Origin: Streptomyces abyssomicinicus
Lineage (GTDB): Bacteria > Actinomycetota > Actinomycetes > Streptomycetales > Streptomycetaceae
DNA length: 64,000 nt
Direction of reading: 5' to 3'
NCBI RefSeq assembly: GCF_008974245.1
Contig: NZ_BBZI01000007.1
Location: 763,629 to 827,628, forward strand
A program made the position numbers and the translations under genes. The notes beneath the pieces were generated by a model. It worked only from the letters and a program-made list of their open reading frames with translations, did no database searches and was not told the origin of the DNA. Positions 1 to 7,531 of this stretch are shown in pieces (within the stretch, counting starts at the first letter, position 1; every line of letters starts with the position of its first letter).

Positions 1-2213
1 AGCTCGTCCGGCCCGTAGTCGCCGAACCTGATGGTCCGCGAGAAACGGGAGGCGACACCGGGGTTGACGGACAGGAAGCGCTCCATCTCCTCGGTGTAGC
101 CGGCGACGATCACCACCACGGCGTCCCGGTGGTCCTCCATCAGCTTGACCAGCGTGTCGATGGCCTCCCGGCCGAAGTCCCGGCCCGAGTCCTCCGGCGA
201 GAGCGCGTACGCCTCGTCGATGAAGAGCACACCGCCCCTCGCCCGTTCGAACGCCTCCTGGGTGCGGATCGCGGTGGAGCCGATGTGCTCGCCGACCAGG
301 TCGACGCGGGACACCTCGACCAGATGGCCCTTCTCCAGCACGTCCAGCGAGGCCAGGATCTCCCCGTAGAGCCGGGCCACCGTCGTCTTGCCGGTGCCGG
401 GGGAGCCGGTGAAGACGAGATGACGCCGCACCGAGGCCGCCTTGAGGCCCGCCTCCTGACGGCGCCGGCCCACCTCGATCATGTCGGTGAGCGCCCGCAC
501 CTCCCGCTTGACGCTCTCCAGTCCCACCAGGGCGTCGAGCGCGCCCAGCACCTCCCGCGGCTCACGCGCCCGGGCCGCGCGGGCGGCGTCGTCCGCCGCA
601 CCGGCCGGCGTCTCCGCGCGCGGCGCGGGCACCGAACCCAGCAGCCCGCCCGTGCCGACCTGCGCCGGGGCGGTCAGCACCGGGCCGTCGGCGGCGGGCG
701 ACCCGGCGGTGAGGGAGGAGCCGCCGGCGAGGCTCTCGTCGCCGGTGCAGTCCTCCACGTCGGGGCCGCCCGCGCCGCCCGCGCCCGCCTCCGCGAACTC
801 GTAACCGCCCCGCGCGCAGCGCTCGGTGCGGCACCTGCGCAGCGTGGTGCGGCAGCCGTCGAGGACGTGGAAGCCGTACCCGCCGCTGCCGGTCACCTTG
901 CAGCCGACGAAGGTGCCGCGGCCTCCCGCCGACACGTAGAACCCCGCCTCGGCCGGCCCGTCGACCGTGCACCGCTCCACCGTCGGGTCGGCCCCCTTGG
1001 TGACGATCACGCCCGTCTGGGTGCCGTCCAGCGAGCAGTTGGCGAGCGTGCCCCCGCTGCCGTGGTCACGGAACCAGGCGCCGGTGGCGGCGTCCTTGAT
1101 GCGGCAGTCGTCCAGTTGGGCCGTCGCGCCGTCGCTGACCGAGACGGCCGTGTTGCGGACCTGGCTCAGGTCGCTGTCCACGACGTCCGCCCGCGACCCG
1201 CGGTCCAGTACGAACAGCGCGTCGGGCACGTCGTGCACCCGGCAGGAGTCCAGCACGGCGGTGGCGCCGTCGCTCACCCAGACCGCCGGGTAGTCGCCGG
1301 TCGAGTCGAAGATCTCGCACTCGTGGGCGTCGACGCGGGTCCCTGGGTCCCACACCGACAGCCCGTTGCGCCCGAACCGCCGCACGCTGGTGCGGGTCAG
1401 CGTCAGCACCGAACGCGACCGCAGGTCCATCGCGTTCTCGGGGATGTCGTGGATCCGGCAGTCCGCCAGGGTGAGCACCGCGTCGGTGTCCAGCGTGACG
1501 CCGTCCCCCGAGGTGCGGTGCACGGCGCAGTCGGTGAGCTGGCCGGTGGCCCGCCCGGTGATCTGCACGCCGCTGCCGCGCACCTCGAAGATCTCGCAGC
1601 CCACCGCCTCGACGAAGGAGCCCTCCCCGGTGACGCTCAGACCGGGACCGGAGGCGTGGTGCACCCGGCAGCGCTCCAGCCGCGGGCGTGCCCCGCCGTG
1701 CACCGACACGCCGGCCTGACCGGCCGCGGCCACCTCGCACTCCTCGAAGACCCCGCCCGCGGTGTCCGCGACGGCGATGCCCACGCCCGCCGGGTTGTCG
1801 ACGGAGCAGCGGCGCACCGTGGGCCGGGCCGAGCCCCGCACCTCGATCCCGGCCGCGGACCGGGTCATCACGCGGATGTCGGAGATCTCGGGGGCGCCCT
1901 CCTCCACCAGCAGTGCCGGAGCCGAGGAGTCCTGCCCCTCCAGGTGCAGGCCCTGCACCACGGCGGAGCCACGCACCGTCAGCGGCACGCCGTCGACGGG
2001 AGCGATGCGCACGGCTCCCGGCTGTCCCTCGGGCCCTCGCAGTGTCACCGCCCGCTGTACGAGGAGGTTCTCCCGGTAGGTGCCGGGGGAGACGGTGAGC
2101 ACGTCCCCGTCGCCGGCGGCCTCCAGGGCCGAGGCGAGCGAGGGGTACTCACCCGTGCGGCGACGCCACCGCGACGTGCCGGTGTGCGTCACCTGGACCG
2201 TGCCCTGTGCCAT
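1..2213 (-). CDS. Right-handed beta-helix / AAA+ ATPase fusion protein (partial, C-terminus beyond window)
   Basis: The gene reads leftward from an ATG at 2213 and runs off base 1, so 737 codons are visible. Residues ~1-450 are repeats of about 22-24 residues of the pectate-lyase-like parallel beta-helix type, with recurring motifs such as CRVHDVPDALF and CEIFEVRGSGV. A Pro/Ala/Gly-rich linker follows. From ~530 there is a CbbX/SpoVK-like AAA+ domain with Walker A GSPGTGKTT near 603 and Walker B VLFIDEA near 662. The family is usually a remodelling ATPase, and the helix part could be its sensing or docking module. That role is inferred. No signal peptide is seen, so a cytosolic location is likely. 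The start is supported by the beta-helix beginning within about 20 residues. The AAA lid and sensor motifs lie outside the window. Confidence 0.85.
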   Translation of the reverse strand, partial: MAQGTVQVTHTGTSRWRRRTGEYPSLASALEAAGDGDVLTVSPGTYRENLLVQRAVTLRGPEGQPGAVRIAPVDGVPLTVRGSAVVQGLHLEGQDSSAPALLVEEGAPEISDIRVMTRSAAGIEVRGSARPTVRRCSVDNPAGVGIAVADTAGGVFEECEVAAAGQAGVSVHGGARPRLERCRVHHASGPGLSVTGEGSFVEAVGCEIFEVRGSGVQITGRATGQLTDCAVHRTSGDGVTLDTDAVLTLADCRIHDIPENAMDLRSRSVLTLTRTSVRRFGRNGLSVWDPGTRVDAHECEIFDSTGDYPAVWVSDGATAVLDSCRVHDVPDALFVLDRGSRADVVDSDLSQVRNTAVSVSDGATAQLDDCRIKDAATGAWFRDHGSGGTLANCSLDGTQTGVIVTKGADPTVERCTVDGPAEAGFYVSAGGRGTFVGCKVTGSGGYGFHVLDGCRTTLRRCRTERCARGGYEFAEAGAGGAGGPDVEDCTGDESLAGGSSLTAGSPAADGPVLTAPAQVGTGGLLGSVPAPRAETPAGAADDAARAARAREPREVLGALDALVGLESVKREVRALTDMIEVGRRRQEAGLKAASVRRHLVFTGSPGTGKTTVARLYGEILASLDVLEKGHLVEVSRVDLVGEHIGSTAIRTQEAFERARGGVLFIDEAYALSPEDSGRDFGREAIDTLVKLMEDHRDAVVVIVAGYTEEMERFLSVNPGVASRFSRTIRFGDYGPDE

Positions 2214-2329
2214 GGTGCTTTTCTGTCCCCACCTCGTCGTACACGGGATGTAGCGGATTGGGCCGAACGTGTCGGCCGCACCACCGTAGCGCGCGCGTGG
2301 ACGGTGGGTTGCCCGGTGAACGATCGTGA

Positions 2330-2938
2330 TCAGCTTCCGGTACCGGCCCGGCCCCAGTCGGGTCCGGCCCGCTCCCACGCCCGGTCCAGCCGCTCGTAGC
2401 GGCGCAGCGTCAGCTGCCGGAGCGTCACCCGTCGCGCCGACTCGGCGATCGCCGTGGTCAGCAGGGCCGCGCCGATCCCGGCCAGGCCCGCCTGCAGGGC
2501 GATCTCGCCCGCGTCGAGCGGGCGGGCGACCGGCCTGCCCCGGGTGTCGGTCCACACGGTGAACCGCCGGCCGGGTTCCGGGTTCCGCAGGTTCGTCCAG
2601 GTGTGCGCACGCCGTTGCGTGCCGTCGGGCGCGGTCCACGCGGCGAACACGCGCCGGCGGCCGTCGCGTTCCGTCGCCGTCCCGGCGTCGGCGGAGACCG
2701 GGACGACGACCGTCGAGGTGTCCAGCACCGTCGCCGTCACGCGGTGCCGGGCCGCGTGCTGGCGGCCGGCCGTACGCGTCAGCGTGTCGTGCGCGACGGA
2801 GCCGGCGAGGAGGCCGGCCAGCGGCGCGCCGAACACCATGAGCAGCAGGGCGACCAGAGCCGCCCATGCCTCGACCAGATCGGTCGTGCGCCGCAGCGGA
2901 TTCCCCCGCCAGCGCCAGATTCCACGGATCGCCCCCAC
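2330..2938 (-). CDS. Rv1733c-family two-TM membrane protein
   Basis: A 202-residue protein with hydrophobic segments near residues 25-50 and 145-168 flanking a ~95-residue beta-rich extracytoplasmic region. This is the layout of the actinobacterial Rv1733c-like membrane proteins. Conserved-looking features are the N-terminal GNPLRR stretch and WTNLRNPEPG followed by FTVWTDTRGR in the loop. The start chosen is a GTG at 2938 with a GGGGGAG ribosome-binding site about 7 nt upstream. The longer open frame further upstream has no such signal. Function is unknown. The gene is monocistronic or co-directional with its neighbours. Confidence 0.7.
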   Translation of the reverse strand: MGAIRGIWRWRGNPLRRTTDLVEAWAALVALLLMVFGAPLAGLLAGSVAHDTLTRTAGRQHAARHRVTATVLDTSTVVVPVSADAGTATERDGRRRVFAAWTAPDGTQRRAHTWTNLRNPEPGRRFTVWTDTRGRPVARPLDAGEIALQAGLAGIGAALLTTAIAESARRVTLRQLTLRRYERLDRAWERAGPDWGRAGTGS

Positions 2939-3059
2939 CGGCGCTCCCCCCTTTCCGCTTCTGTGATAGCCCTGCCGTCGTCCGTTCACGCGCCGTGCGC
3001 CGGGAAAGAGAGGGACCTCACCCTTTCGGCGGCACCGGGCGGACGGGCGGCGGGCGGCG

Positions 3060-3887
3060 TCACTCCAGGACCGTGACCGGGTCCCCGACCCGGACGGCAC
3101 CGCTCGTCAGCGGCACGAGGTACTGCCCGAAGACCACGCGCGATCCGAAGCGCCGGTGGCGGCCCAGGCTCACCAGTGGCTCCCGGCCGCGCCGGGCGGA
3201 CTCCTGGTCCGTCGTGGTCACCACGCACCGCCCGCACGGCTTGGCGACCCGGAAGTGGACGCCGCCGGCCGACACCCTGCTCCAGCCGTCCTCGGCCCAC
3301 GCCTCGAAGCCGTCCACCACCAGGCTGGGGCGGAACCGGTTCATCGGCAGCGGGCCCTCCTCGGCGTGGTCGCCGTCGGCGATCAGCGCGTTGAGGGCGT
3401 CCAGCGAGGCGAGCGAGGTCACCAGCAGCGGGTAGCCGTCCGCGAAGGAGACGGTCTCGCCGGGCAGGGCGTACGCGGGGTCGACCGGACGGCGGACCGC
3501 GGGGTCGTCCATGTGCACCAGGCGCACGGGAGCGTCCAGGAAGGCGCGGCACCAGGCGTGCGCCGCCGCGTCGGCGAGCACCGCGCGGACGCGGGTACCG
3601 AAGACGTCCGCCTCCGCGGTGTCCGACGTGCCCGGGTCGGGCACGGACACGGTGAGCGGCTCCATGCCGGGCGCGGACAGACGGACGCCGCCGGGCCGGA
3701 GCTCGGCGGCGGCTGTCGCGAGGCGGGGCTGCTGGCGCTGGGTGACGACCTTTCCCCCGTCGTCGATCAGCGCCCAGCGCCGGTCACCGGCCAGACCCCA
3801 GGGCTCGACCAGTGCCTCCCGGGGCGCCTGGCCCCGGAAGGCCTTGACCGGATGTACGTGGATCGAATGGATTTCCGCTTTCCCCAT
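3060..3887 (-). CDS. MOSC domain-containing protein
   Basis: A 275-residue protein with an N-terminal MOSC beta-barrel (residues ~1-120, starting IHSIHVHPVKAFRG) and a C-terminal MOSC domain holding the conserved cysteine in AKPCGRCVVTT near residue 230. The family is related to the C-terminal domain of molybdenum-cofactor sulfurase and to MARC/YcbX enzymes, which handle Moco-bound sulfur or reduce N-hydroxylated substrates. The Cys and the following RCVVTT segment fit a Moco-binding member. The chosen ATG (3887) lies exactly 6 nt downstream of CACGAT, so the transcript may be leaderless. Specific substrate is unknown. Confidence 0.8.
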   Translation of the reverse strand: MGKAEIHSIHVHPVKAFRGQAPREALVEPWGLAGDRRWALIDDGGKVVTQRQQPRLATAAAELRPGGVRLSAPGMEPLTVSVPDPGTSDTAEADVFGTRVRAVLADAAAHAWCRAFLDAPVRLVHMDDPAVRRPVDPAYALPGETVSFADGYPLLVTSLASLDALNALIADGDHAEEGPLPMNRFRPSLVVDGFEAWAEDGWSRVSAGGVHFRVAKPCGRCVVTTTDQESARRGREPLVSLGRHRRFGSRVVFGQYLVPLTSGAVRVGDPVTVLE

Positions 3888-3928
3888 GCGGTCATCGTGC
3901 CATCGGGCACCGACCGGTCGTGCGCCGG

Positions 3929-4516
3929 TCAGTAGCCCCGGTACTCCTGCGGGCTGTACTGCGACTGGTAGCCCTGCGCGGGCTGCCCGTACGACCCGTT
4001 GTACGGAGCCTGCTGGCCGTACGACCCGTTGTACGGGGCCTGCGGCGCCGGAGCCGGGGCGGGGGCCGGACGCGCGGCGGCCGGGCGCATCGCCTCGTAC
4101 CCGGTGCCCGGGTGCGGCGCCGGACGGGGCTGCTGCGGCGCCGGGTACCCGCGCGAGCCGGAGGTGGCCTGCTGCGGGATGTACGGCGCCGGGACCGGGG
4201 AGGGCGCCGGCGGCAGCGCGGCGTGGACCGCCGGCAGCGCCGGCTGCGCCTGCGGGTAGCCGTAGGACGGCATGGGCGGCTGCGGTGCGGGCGGCTGGTA
4301 CGACGGACCCGACGGCAGCGCGGGCAGCGCCGGGAGGTGGCCGCCTCCGTGGTCGTAGGAGGGGCGGGTGTCGTACGACGGCGTGTCGTACATGGGCGGC
4401 ACGCGGATCGGGGCGATCTGAGGGGTACCCCGCTCGGCGACCAGGGAGTCGTAGATCGGGGTGTCCGGGAACGCGGCTGAATAGCCGCCACCGTAAGGGG
4501 AGCGGGGGGAGGTCAT
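3929..4516 (-). CDS. DUF6643-type Pro/Gly/Tyr-rich protein
   Basis: A 195-residue low-complexity protein. It opens with a conserved-looking segment, TSPRSPYGGGYSAAF followed by PDTPIYDSLVAERG, then consists of Pro-, Ala-, Tyr- and Gln-rich repeats ending in two APYNGSYGQ copies. The N-terminus matches a small Streptomyces family that I recall as DUF6643. Function is unknown. The start at 4516 is preferred over the ATG two codons upstream because TAACTT sits exactly 6 nt before it, a leaderless arrangement shared by other genes here. No Shine-Dalgarno sequence is present. The 42-nt gap to the MOSC gene suggests possible co-transcription. Confidence 0.7.
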   Translation of the reverse strand: MTSPRSPYGGGYSAAFPDTPIYDSLVAERGTPQIAPIRVPPMYDTPSYDTRPSYDHGGGHLPALPALPSGPSYQPPAPQPPMPSYGYPQAQPALPAVHAALPPAPSPVPAPYIPQQATSGSRGYPAPQQPRPAPHPGTGYEAMRPAAARPAPAPAPAPQAPYNGSYGQQAPYNGSYGQPAQGYQSQYSPQEYRGY

Positions 4517-4718
4517 ACCCATAAGTTAAGCCCACGATGTGGTCGTTGGGGAGACGGATAAGAAGGTTGTTTTCCGTGTCGGCGGTGATGTTGGATACCC
4601 AATTCGAGCTAATTTGGCAAAAAGACTCCTTCTGTCCATCACGAATCGTGTATGGGCGCCTGTATCGGACAGGTTACCGACGGTCAACGGCAGTTTCGGA
4701 GGGCCCCGTGGTGGCCCG
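4517..4718. other. Lower-GC spacer upstream of the DUF6643-type gene
   Basis: About 200 bp, clearly less GC-rich than its surroundings, with runs such as GCTAATTTGGCAAAAAG. It separates the end of the glycosyltransferase gene from the start of the DUF6643-type gene, so it must hold the latter's promoter. The only recognisable element is TAACTT on the minus strand (plus positions 4523-4528). No credible coding frame is seen. Confidence 0.5.
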
Positions 4719-5948
4719 TCAGGCCTCCTGCGCCGAAGGGTCCGTTCGGCCGTCCGGAGCCTTCGGCGAACGGGTGAAGGACGCCGTCCCGGGGCGGCCG
4801 TAGGTACGGCCCTTCCAGGCCGCGCCCACACCCCGGTGATGGCGCACCGCCGAGTCCACGGTCATGAGGGTGTAGAGGAACGCGGTGAACGGCAACAGCA
4901 CCGCCGCCCAGGACGGCTGCCGGTGGTACCGCAGCATCGGCACGTAACTTCCCGCCATCACCGCCCAGGCCGCACCGCCGCACACCGCCGCGAGGGGGCG
5001 GCCGGCCGCCAGGCCCGCGGCCAGGGCCACCGGCGGCGCCAGGTAGACCAGGAACAGTCCGAGCACCGTGCCCGCCAGCAGCGGCGGACTGTGCCGCAGC
5101 TGTGCGTAGGCGCTGCGCGCCACCATCCGCCACAGGTCCCGCAACCGCGGATACGGGCGCACGCTGACCACGCCGTCGGCCAGGCCGAGCCAGATCCGCG
5201 CGGAGGGCGACCGCCGTTTCACGGCGCGCGCCAGCGCCACGTCGTCGATCACCGCCTCCCGGACGGCCTCCGGCACCCCCGCCGCCACGGCCGCCGCGGT
5301 GCGCAGCAGCACACAGCCGCCGGCGGCCGCGGCGGTCCGGGCCCCCGGCCTGGCGACCCGGCGGAAGGGGTAGAGCTGGGCGAAGAAGTAGACGAAGGCC
5401 GGCACCACCAGCCGCTCCCAGACGCCCCGCACCCGCAGCCGGGCCATCAGCGACACCGCGTCGTACCCACCGGTGACCGCGGCCGACACCAGGGCTCGCA
5501 GGCTGTCCGGGGCGTGCGCGATGTCCGCGTCGGTCAGCAGCAGGAACTCCGGTGCGCGCAGCCGGGCCGTCTCCGTGCCGTGCCGGACCGCCCAGAGCTT
5601 GCCGGTCCAGCCGTCCGGCGGCTCGCCGGGAGAGGTGACGGTCAGGGGCAGCCCGCCGTGGCGGCGGGCCAGCTCCCCGGCCAGGGCGCCGGTGCCGTCC
5701 GTACTGCCGTCGTCCACCAGCAGGATCTCGGCCTCGCCCGGATAGTCCTGGGCCAGCAGCGACGGCAGGCTTTCCGGGAGTGCCGCCGCCTCGTCGCGGG
5801 CCGGCACCACGATCGCCACCCGCGGCCACACCGCCGGTTCGCTCCGCGCCGGGAGCCGTATGTCGGTGCGCCAGAAGAAGCCGTGCCCGAGCAGCAGCCA
5901 GAGCCAGACGGCGAGGGACACGACGGAGATCCACACCACGACGCCCAT
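4719..5948 (-). CDS. HpnB-like family 2 glycosyltransferase
   Basis: A 409-residue membrane-bound GT2 enzyme. It has an N-terminal TM segment (residues ~5-22), the nucleotide-sugar fold with VPARDEA (~48-54), LLVDDGSTDG (~77-86), the GWTGKLWA signature (~113-120) and the DxD-type LLTDADIAH (~137-145), then several C-terminal TM helices. GWTGKLWA is typical of the hopene-associated HpnB group and related carotenoid or lipid glycosyltransferases. No hopanoid genes are nearby, so the acceptor is unknown. The start ATG is 57 nt from the divergent racemase-like gene, and CACACT lies 6 nt before it, so leaderless expression is possible. Confidence 0.8.
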   Translation of the reverse strand: MGVVVWISVVSLAVWLWLLLGHGFFWRTDIRLPARSEPAVWPRVAIVVPARDEAAALPESLPSLLAQDYPGEAEILLVDDGSTDGTGALAGELARRHGGLPLTVTSPGEPPDGWTGKLWAVRHGTETARLRAPEFLLLTDADIAHAPDSLRALVSAAVTGGYDAVSLMARLRVRGVWERLVVPAFVYFFAQLYPFRRVARPGARTAAAAGGCVLLRTAAAVAAGVPEAVREAVIDDVALARAVKRRSPSARIWLGLADGVVSVRPYPRLRDLWRMVARSAYAQLRHSPPLLAGTVLGLFLVYLAPPVALAAGLAAGRPLAAVCGGAAWAVMAGSYVPMLRYHRQPSWAAVLLPFTAFLYTLMTVDSAVRHHRGVGAAWKGRTYGRPGTASFTRSPKAPDGRTDPSAQEA

Positions 5949-5993
5949 CGCCGCAGTGTGCACCAGGGAACGGGCCGTTCCGTGTCCATCGAC

Positions 5994-6008
5994 TATGGTG
6001 ACCGAGTG
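5994..6008 (+). promoter_or_regulatory. Leaderless promoter -10 element of the racemase-like gene
   Basis: TATGGT at 5994-5999 followed by exactly 6 nt and the GTG start codon. No Shine-Dalgarno sequence precedes the GTG. The same NANNNT-N6-start spacing recurs at several genes in this window. Seen in sequence; promoter function inferred. Confidence 0.55.
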
Positions 6009-6794
6009 AAGATCGCGCTCATGGACTCCGGAATCGGGCTGCTGGCCGCGGCCGCCGCGGTACGCCGGCTCAGGCCCGACGCCGATCTCGTCCTCTCCTC
6101 CGACCCGGCCGGGATGCCTTGGGGACCCCGGACCCCCGAGGACCTCGCCCGCCGGGCGCTCGCCGTCGCCGAGGCCGCCGCGGCCCACCGCCCGGACGCC
6201 CTGATCGTCGCCTGCAACACGGCGTCGGTCCACGCGCTGCCCACGCTCCGCGCGCGTTTGGAGCCCGGCCTGCCCGTCATCGGCACGGTCCCCGCGATCA
6301 AGCCCGCGGCCGGGGACGGCGGCCCTGTCGCCATCTGGGCCACCCCCGCCACCACCGGCAGCCCCTACCAGCGAGGGCTGATCGAGCAGTTCGCCGCGGG
6401 CGTCGAGGTCACCGAGGTGCCCTGCCCCGGACTCGCCGACGCCGTCGAGCACGCCGACCAGGCCGCCGTGGACGCGGCCGTCGCCGCCGCGGCCGCGCTC
6501 ACGCCCGCGGACGTGCGCACCGTGGTGCTCGGCTGCACCCACTACGAACTGGTCGCCGAGCGGATCGGTGACGCCCTCGAGCGCGCCGCCGGTCACCGGC
6601 CCGGACTGCTCGGGTCGGCGGGCGCGGTCGCCGCGCAGGCGCTGCGCCGCATCGGCGGGACGCCGGGCGACGTGGTGCCGCCCGGCGGCGCGACCCTGAC
6701 CGTGCTCCACGACGGCGTCGAGTCCACCCTCACGGACGCCGCCCTCTCCTACGCCGAGGGGCGCGGACTCCGCGAGGTCAGCGCGGCGCGCTGA
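6006..6794 (+). CDS. Aspartate/glutamate racemase-family protein (MurI-like)
   Basis: A 262-residue protein with the two-cysteine architecture of PLP-independent glutamate/aspartate racemases: MDSGIG at the N-terminus, Cys70 in VACNTAS and Cys177 in VLGCTHYEL. These cysteines are the family's acid/base pair. MurI makes D-glutamate for peptidoglycan. This protein starts MDSGIG rather than the usual FDSGVGG, and it is isolated from cell-wall genes, so it may be a secondary racemase rather than the housekeeping MurI. The GTG start was chosen because the family fold begins there. The long upstream extension of the frame lacks homology-like sequence and lies antisense to the glycosyltransferase. 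Confidence 0.75.
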   Translation: MKIALMDSGIGLLAAAAAVRRLRPDADLVLSSDPAGMPWGPRTPEDLARRALAVAEAAAAHRPDALIVACNTASVHALPTLRARLEPGLPVIGTVPAIKPAAGDGGPVAIWATPATTGSPYQRGLIEQFAAGVEVTEVPCPGLADAVEHADQAAVDAAVAAAAALTPADVRTVVLGCTHYELVAERIGDALERAAGHRPGLLGSAGAVAAQALRRIGGTPGDVVPPGGATLTVLHDGVESTLTDAALSYAEGRGLREVSAAR

Positions 6795-7528
6795 GGCGCC
6801 GGAGCCCCGGCCCCGCCGCCGGGTGGCGCCCGTCCGCCGCGGAGGTCGTCGCCGCGGCCGGTCCCCTGCCTGAGCGCCGGGAACGCCGGACGGTGGTCCC
6901 GACGCCCTGCGGCCGCCGCACCCGGCACCGTGCGGGCGCGGTCTGGCGGCCTGAGGGGCACGGGGCGCGCAAACGCGCGAAGTGCAAAGGCGCGGTGCGC
7001 AAAGCCCGCGGTGCGTGAAGGCGCAAAGCCCGCGGTGCGTGAAGGCGTGACGCCGCGGTGCGTGGAGGCGTGACGCCGCGGTGCGCGGGGTGCGGTGCAT
7101 GAAGGCGTGAGGCCGCGGTGCGTGAAGGCGCGGGCGCGGTGCCGCGGTGCCGCGGTGCGTGGAGGCGTGAGGCCGCGGTGCGGGAAGGCGCGATGCGGGG
7201 AGCCGCGGGGCATGAGGGCGCGGTGGCGTCCCGGCGGAGGGACGGGGCGCTGCGGAGGTCAGGGGGTACCGGTGCCGCGGGGTGTCCGGGCCGCCGCCGG
7301 AGCCAGGCGTGCGGGGCACGGGTCGTCCACGGGCCGGTCAGGGCGAGACCGACGTCACCCGGTGCCGGCGGTATCGGGACGGGCGGCCCCCGGTACGGTC
7401 GGAGCTGTCCGTCTTCGACGGCCTTGGCCCGTCCTGCGCCGCGCGACCGCGCACGACCTCCCCGGCCGTCCCGCCCGGCCGGTCCCCGGCCCGTTCCTGG
7501 CCCCTGACATGCGCCTTAGACTCCACCA
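6795..7528. other. 734-bp intergenic region with a degenerate 23-24 bp minisatellite
   Basis: No credible gene is seen in either strand. Positions ~6980-7205 are a repeat array (listed separately). The last 150 bp before lnt are ordinary GC-rich spacer. Frames that stay open across it encode only monotonous Arg/His/Ala/Pro peptides, so they are read as artefacts of the repeats. Confidence 0.6.
6980..7205. repeat. Degenerate tandem array, unit ~23-24 bp
   Basis: Roughly nine imperfect copies of a unit close to GTGCGTGAAGGCGTGACGCC plus GCG, with variants carrying GCAAAGCCC or GAGGCC in the second half. The clearest copies start at 7011, 7035, 7058, 7105 and 7154. Copies differ by substitutions and short indels, so the array is old or has been shuffled by slippage. 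Function unknown. Confidence 0.75.
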
Positions 7529-7531
7529 GTG
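7522..7531 (+). promoter_or_regulatory. Leaderless promoter region of lnt
   Basis: TAGACT ends 6 nt before the GTG start of lnt (7529), with no ribosome-binding site between. The TAGACT itself begins just upstream of the interval given, at 7517. Same spacing as the other leaderless starts here. Promoter function inferred. Confidence 0.5.

Noticed and set aside
129..2399. Long plus-strand open frame opposite the beta-helix/AAA gene
   Set aside because: It is antisense to a well-supported gene, has Arg/His/Gly-rich composition and no domain; a high-GC shadow.
4539..6005. Upstream extension of the racemase-like frame
   Set aside because: It lies antisense to the glycosyltransferase and has no homologous-looking sequence; the family fold starts at the GTG at 6006.
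6980..7205. CRISPR array
   Set aside because: Units are contiguous 23-24 bp copies without unique spacers, and no cas genes are present.
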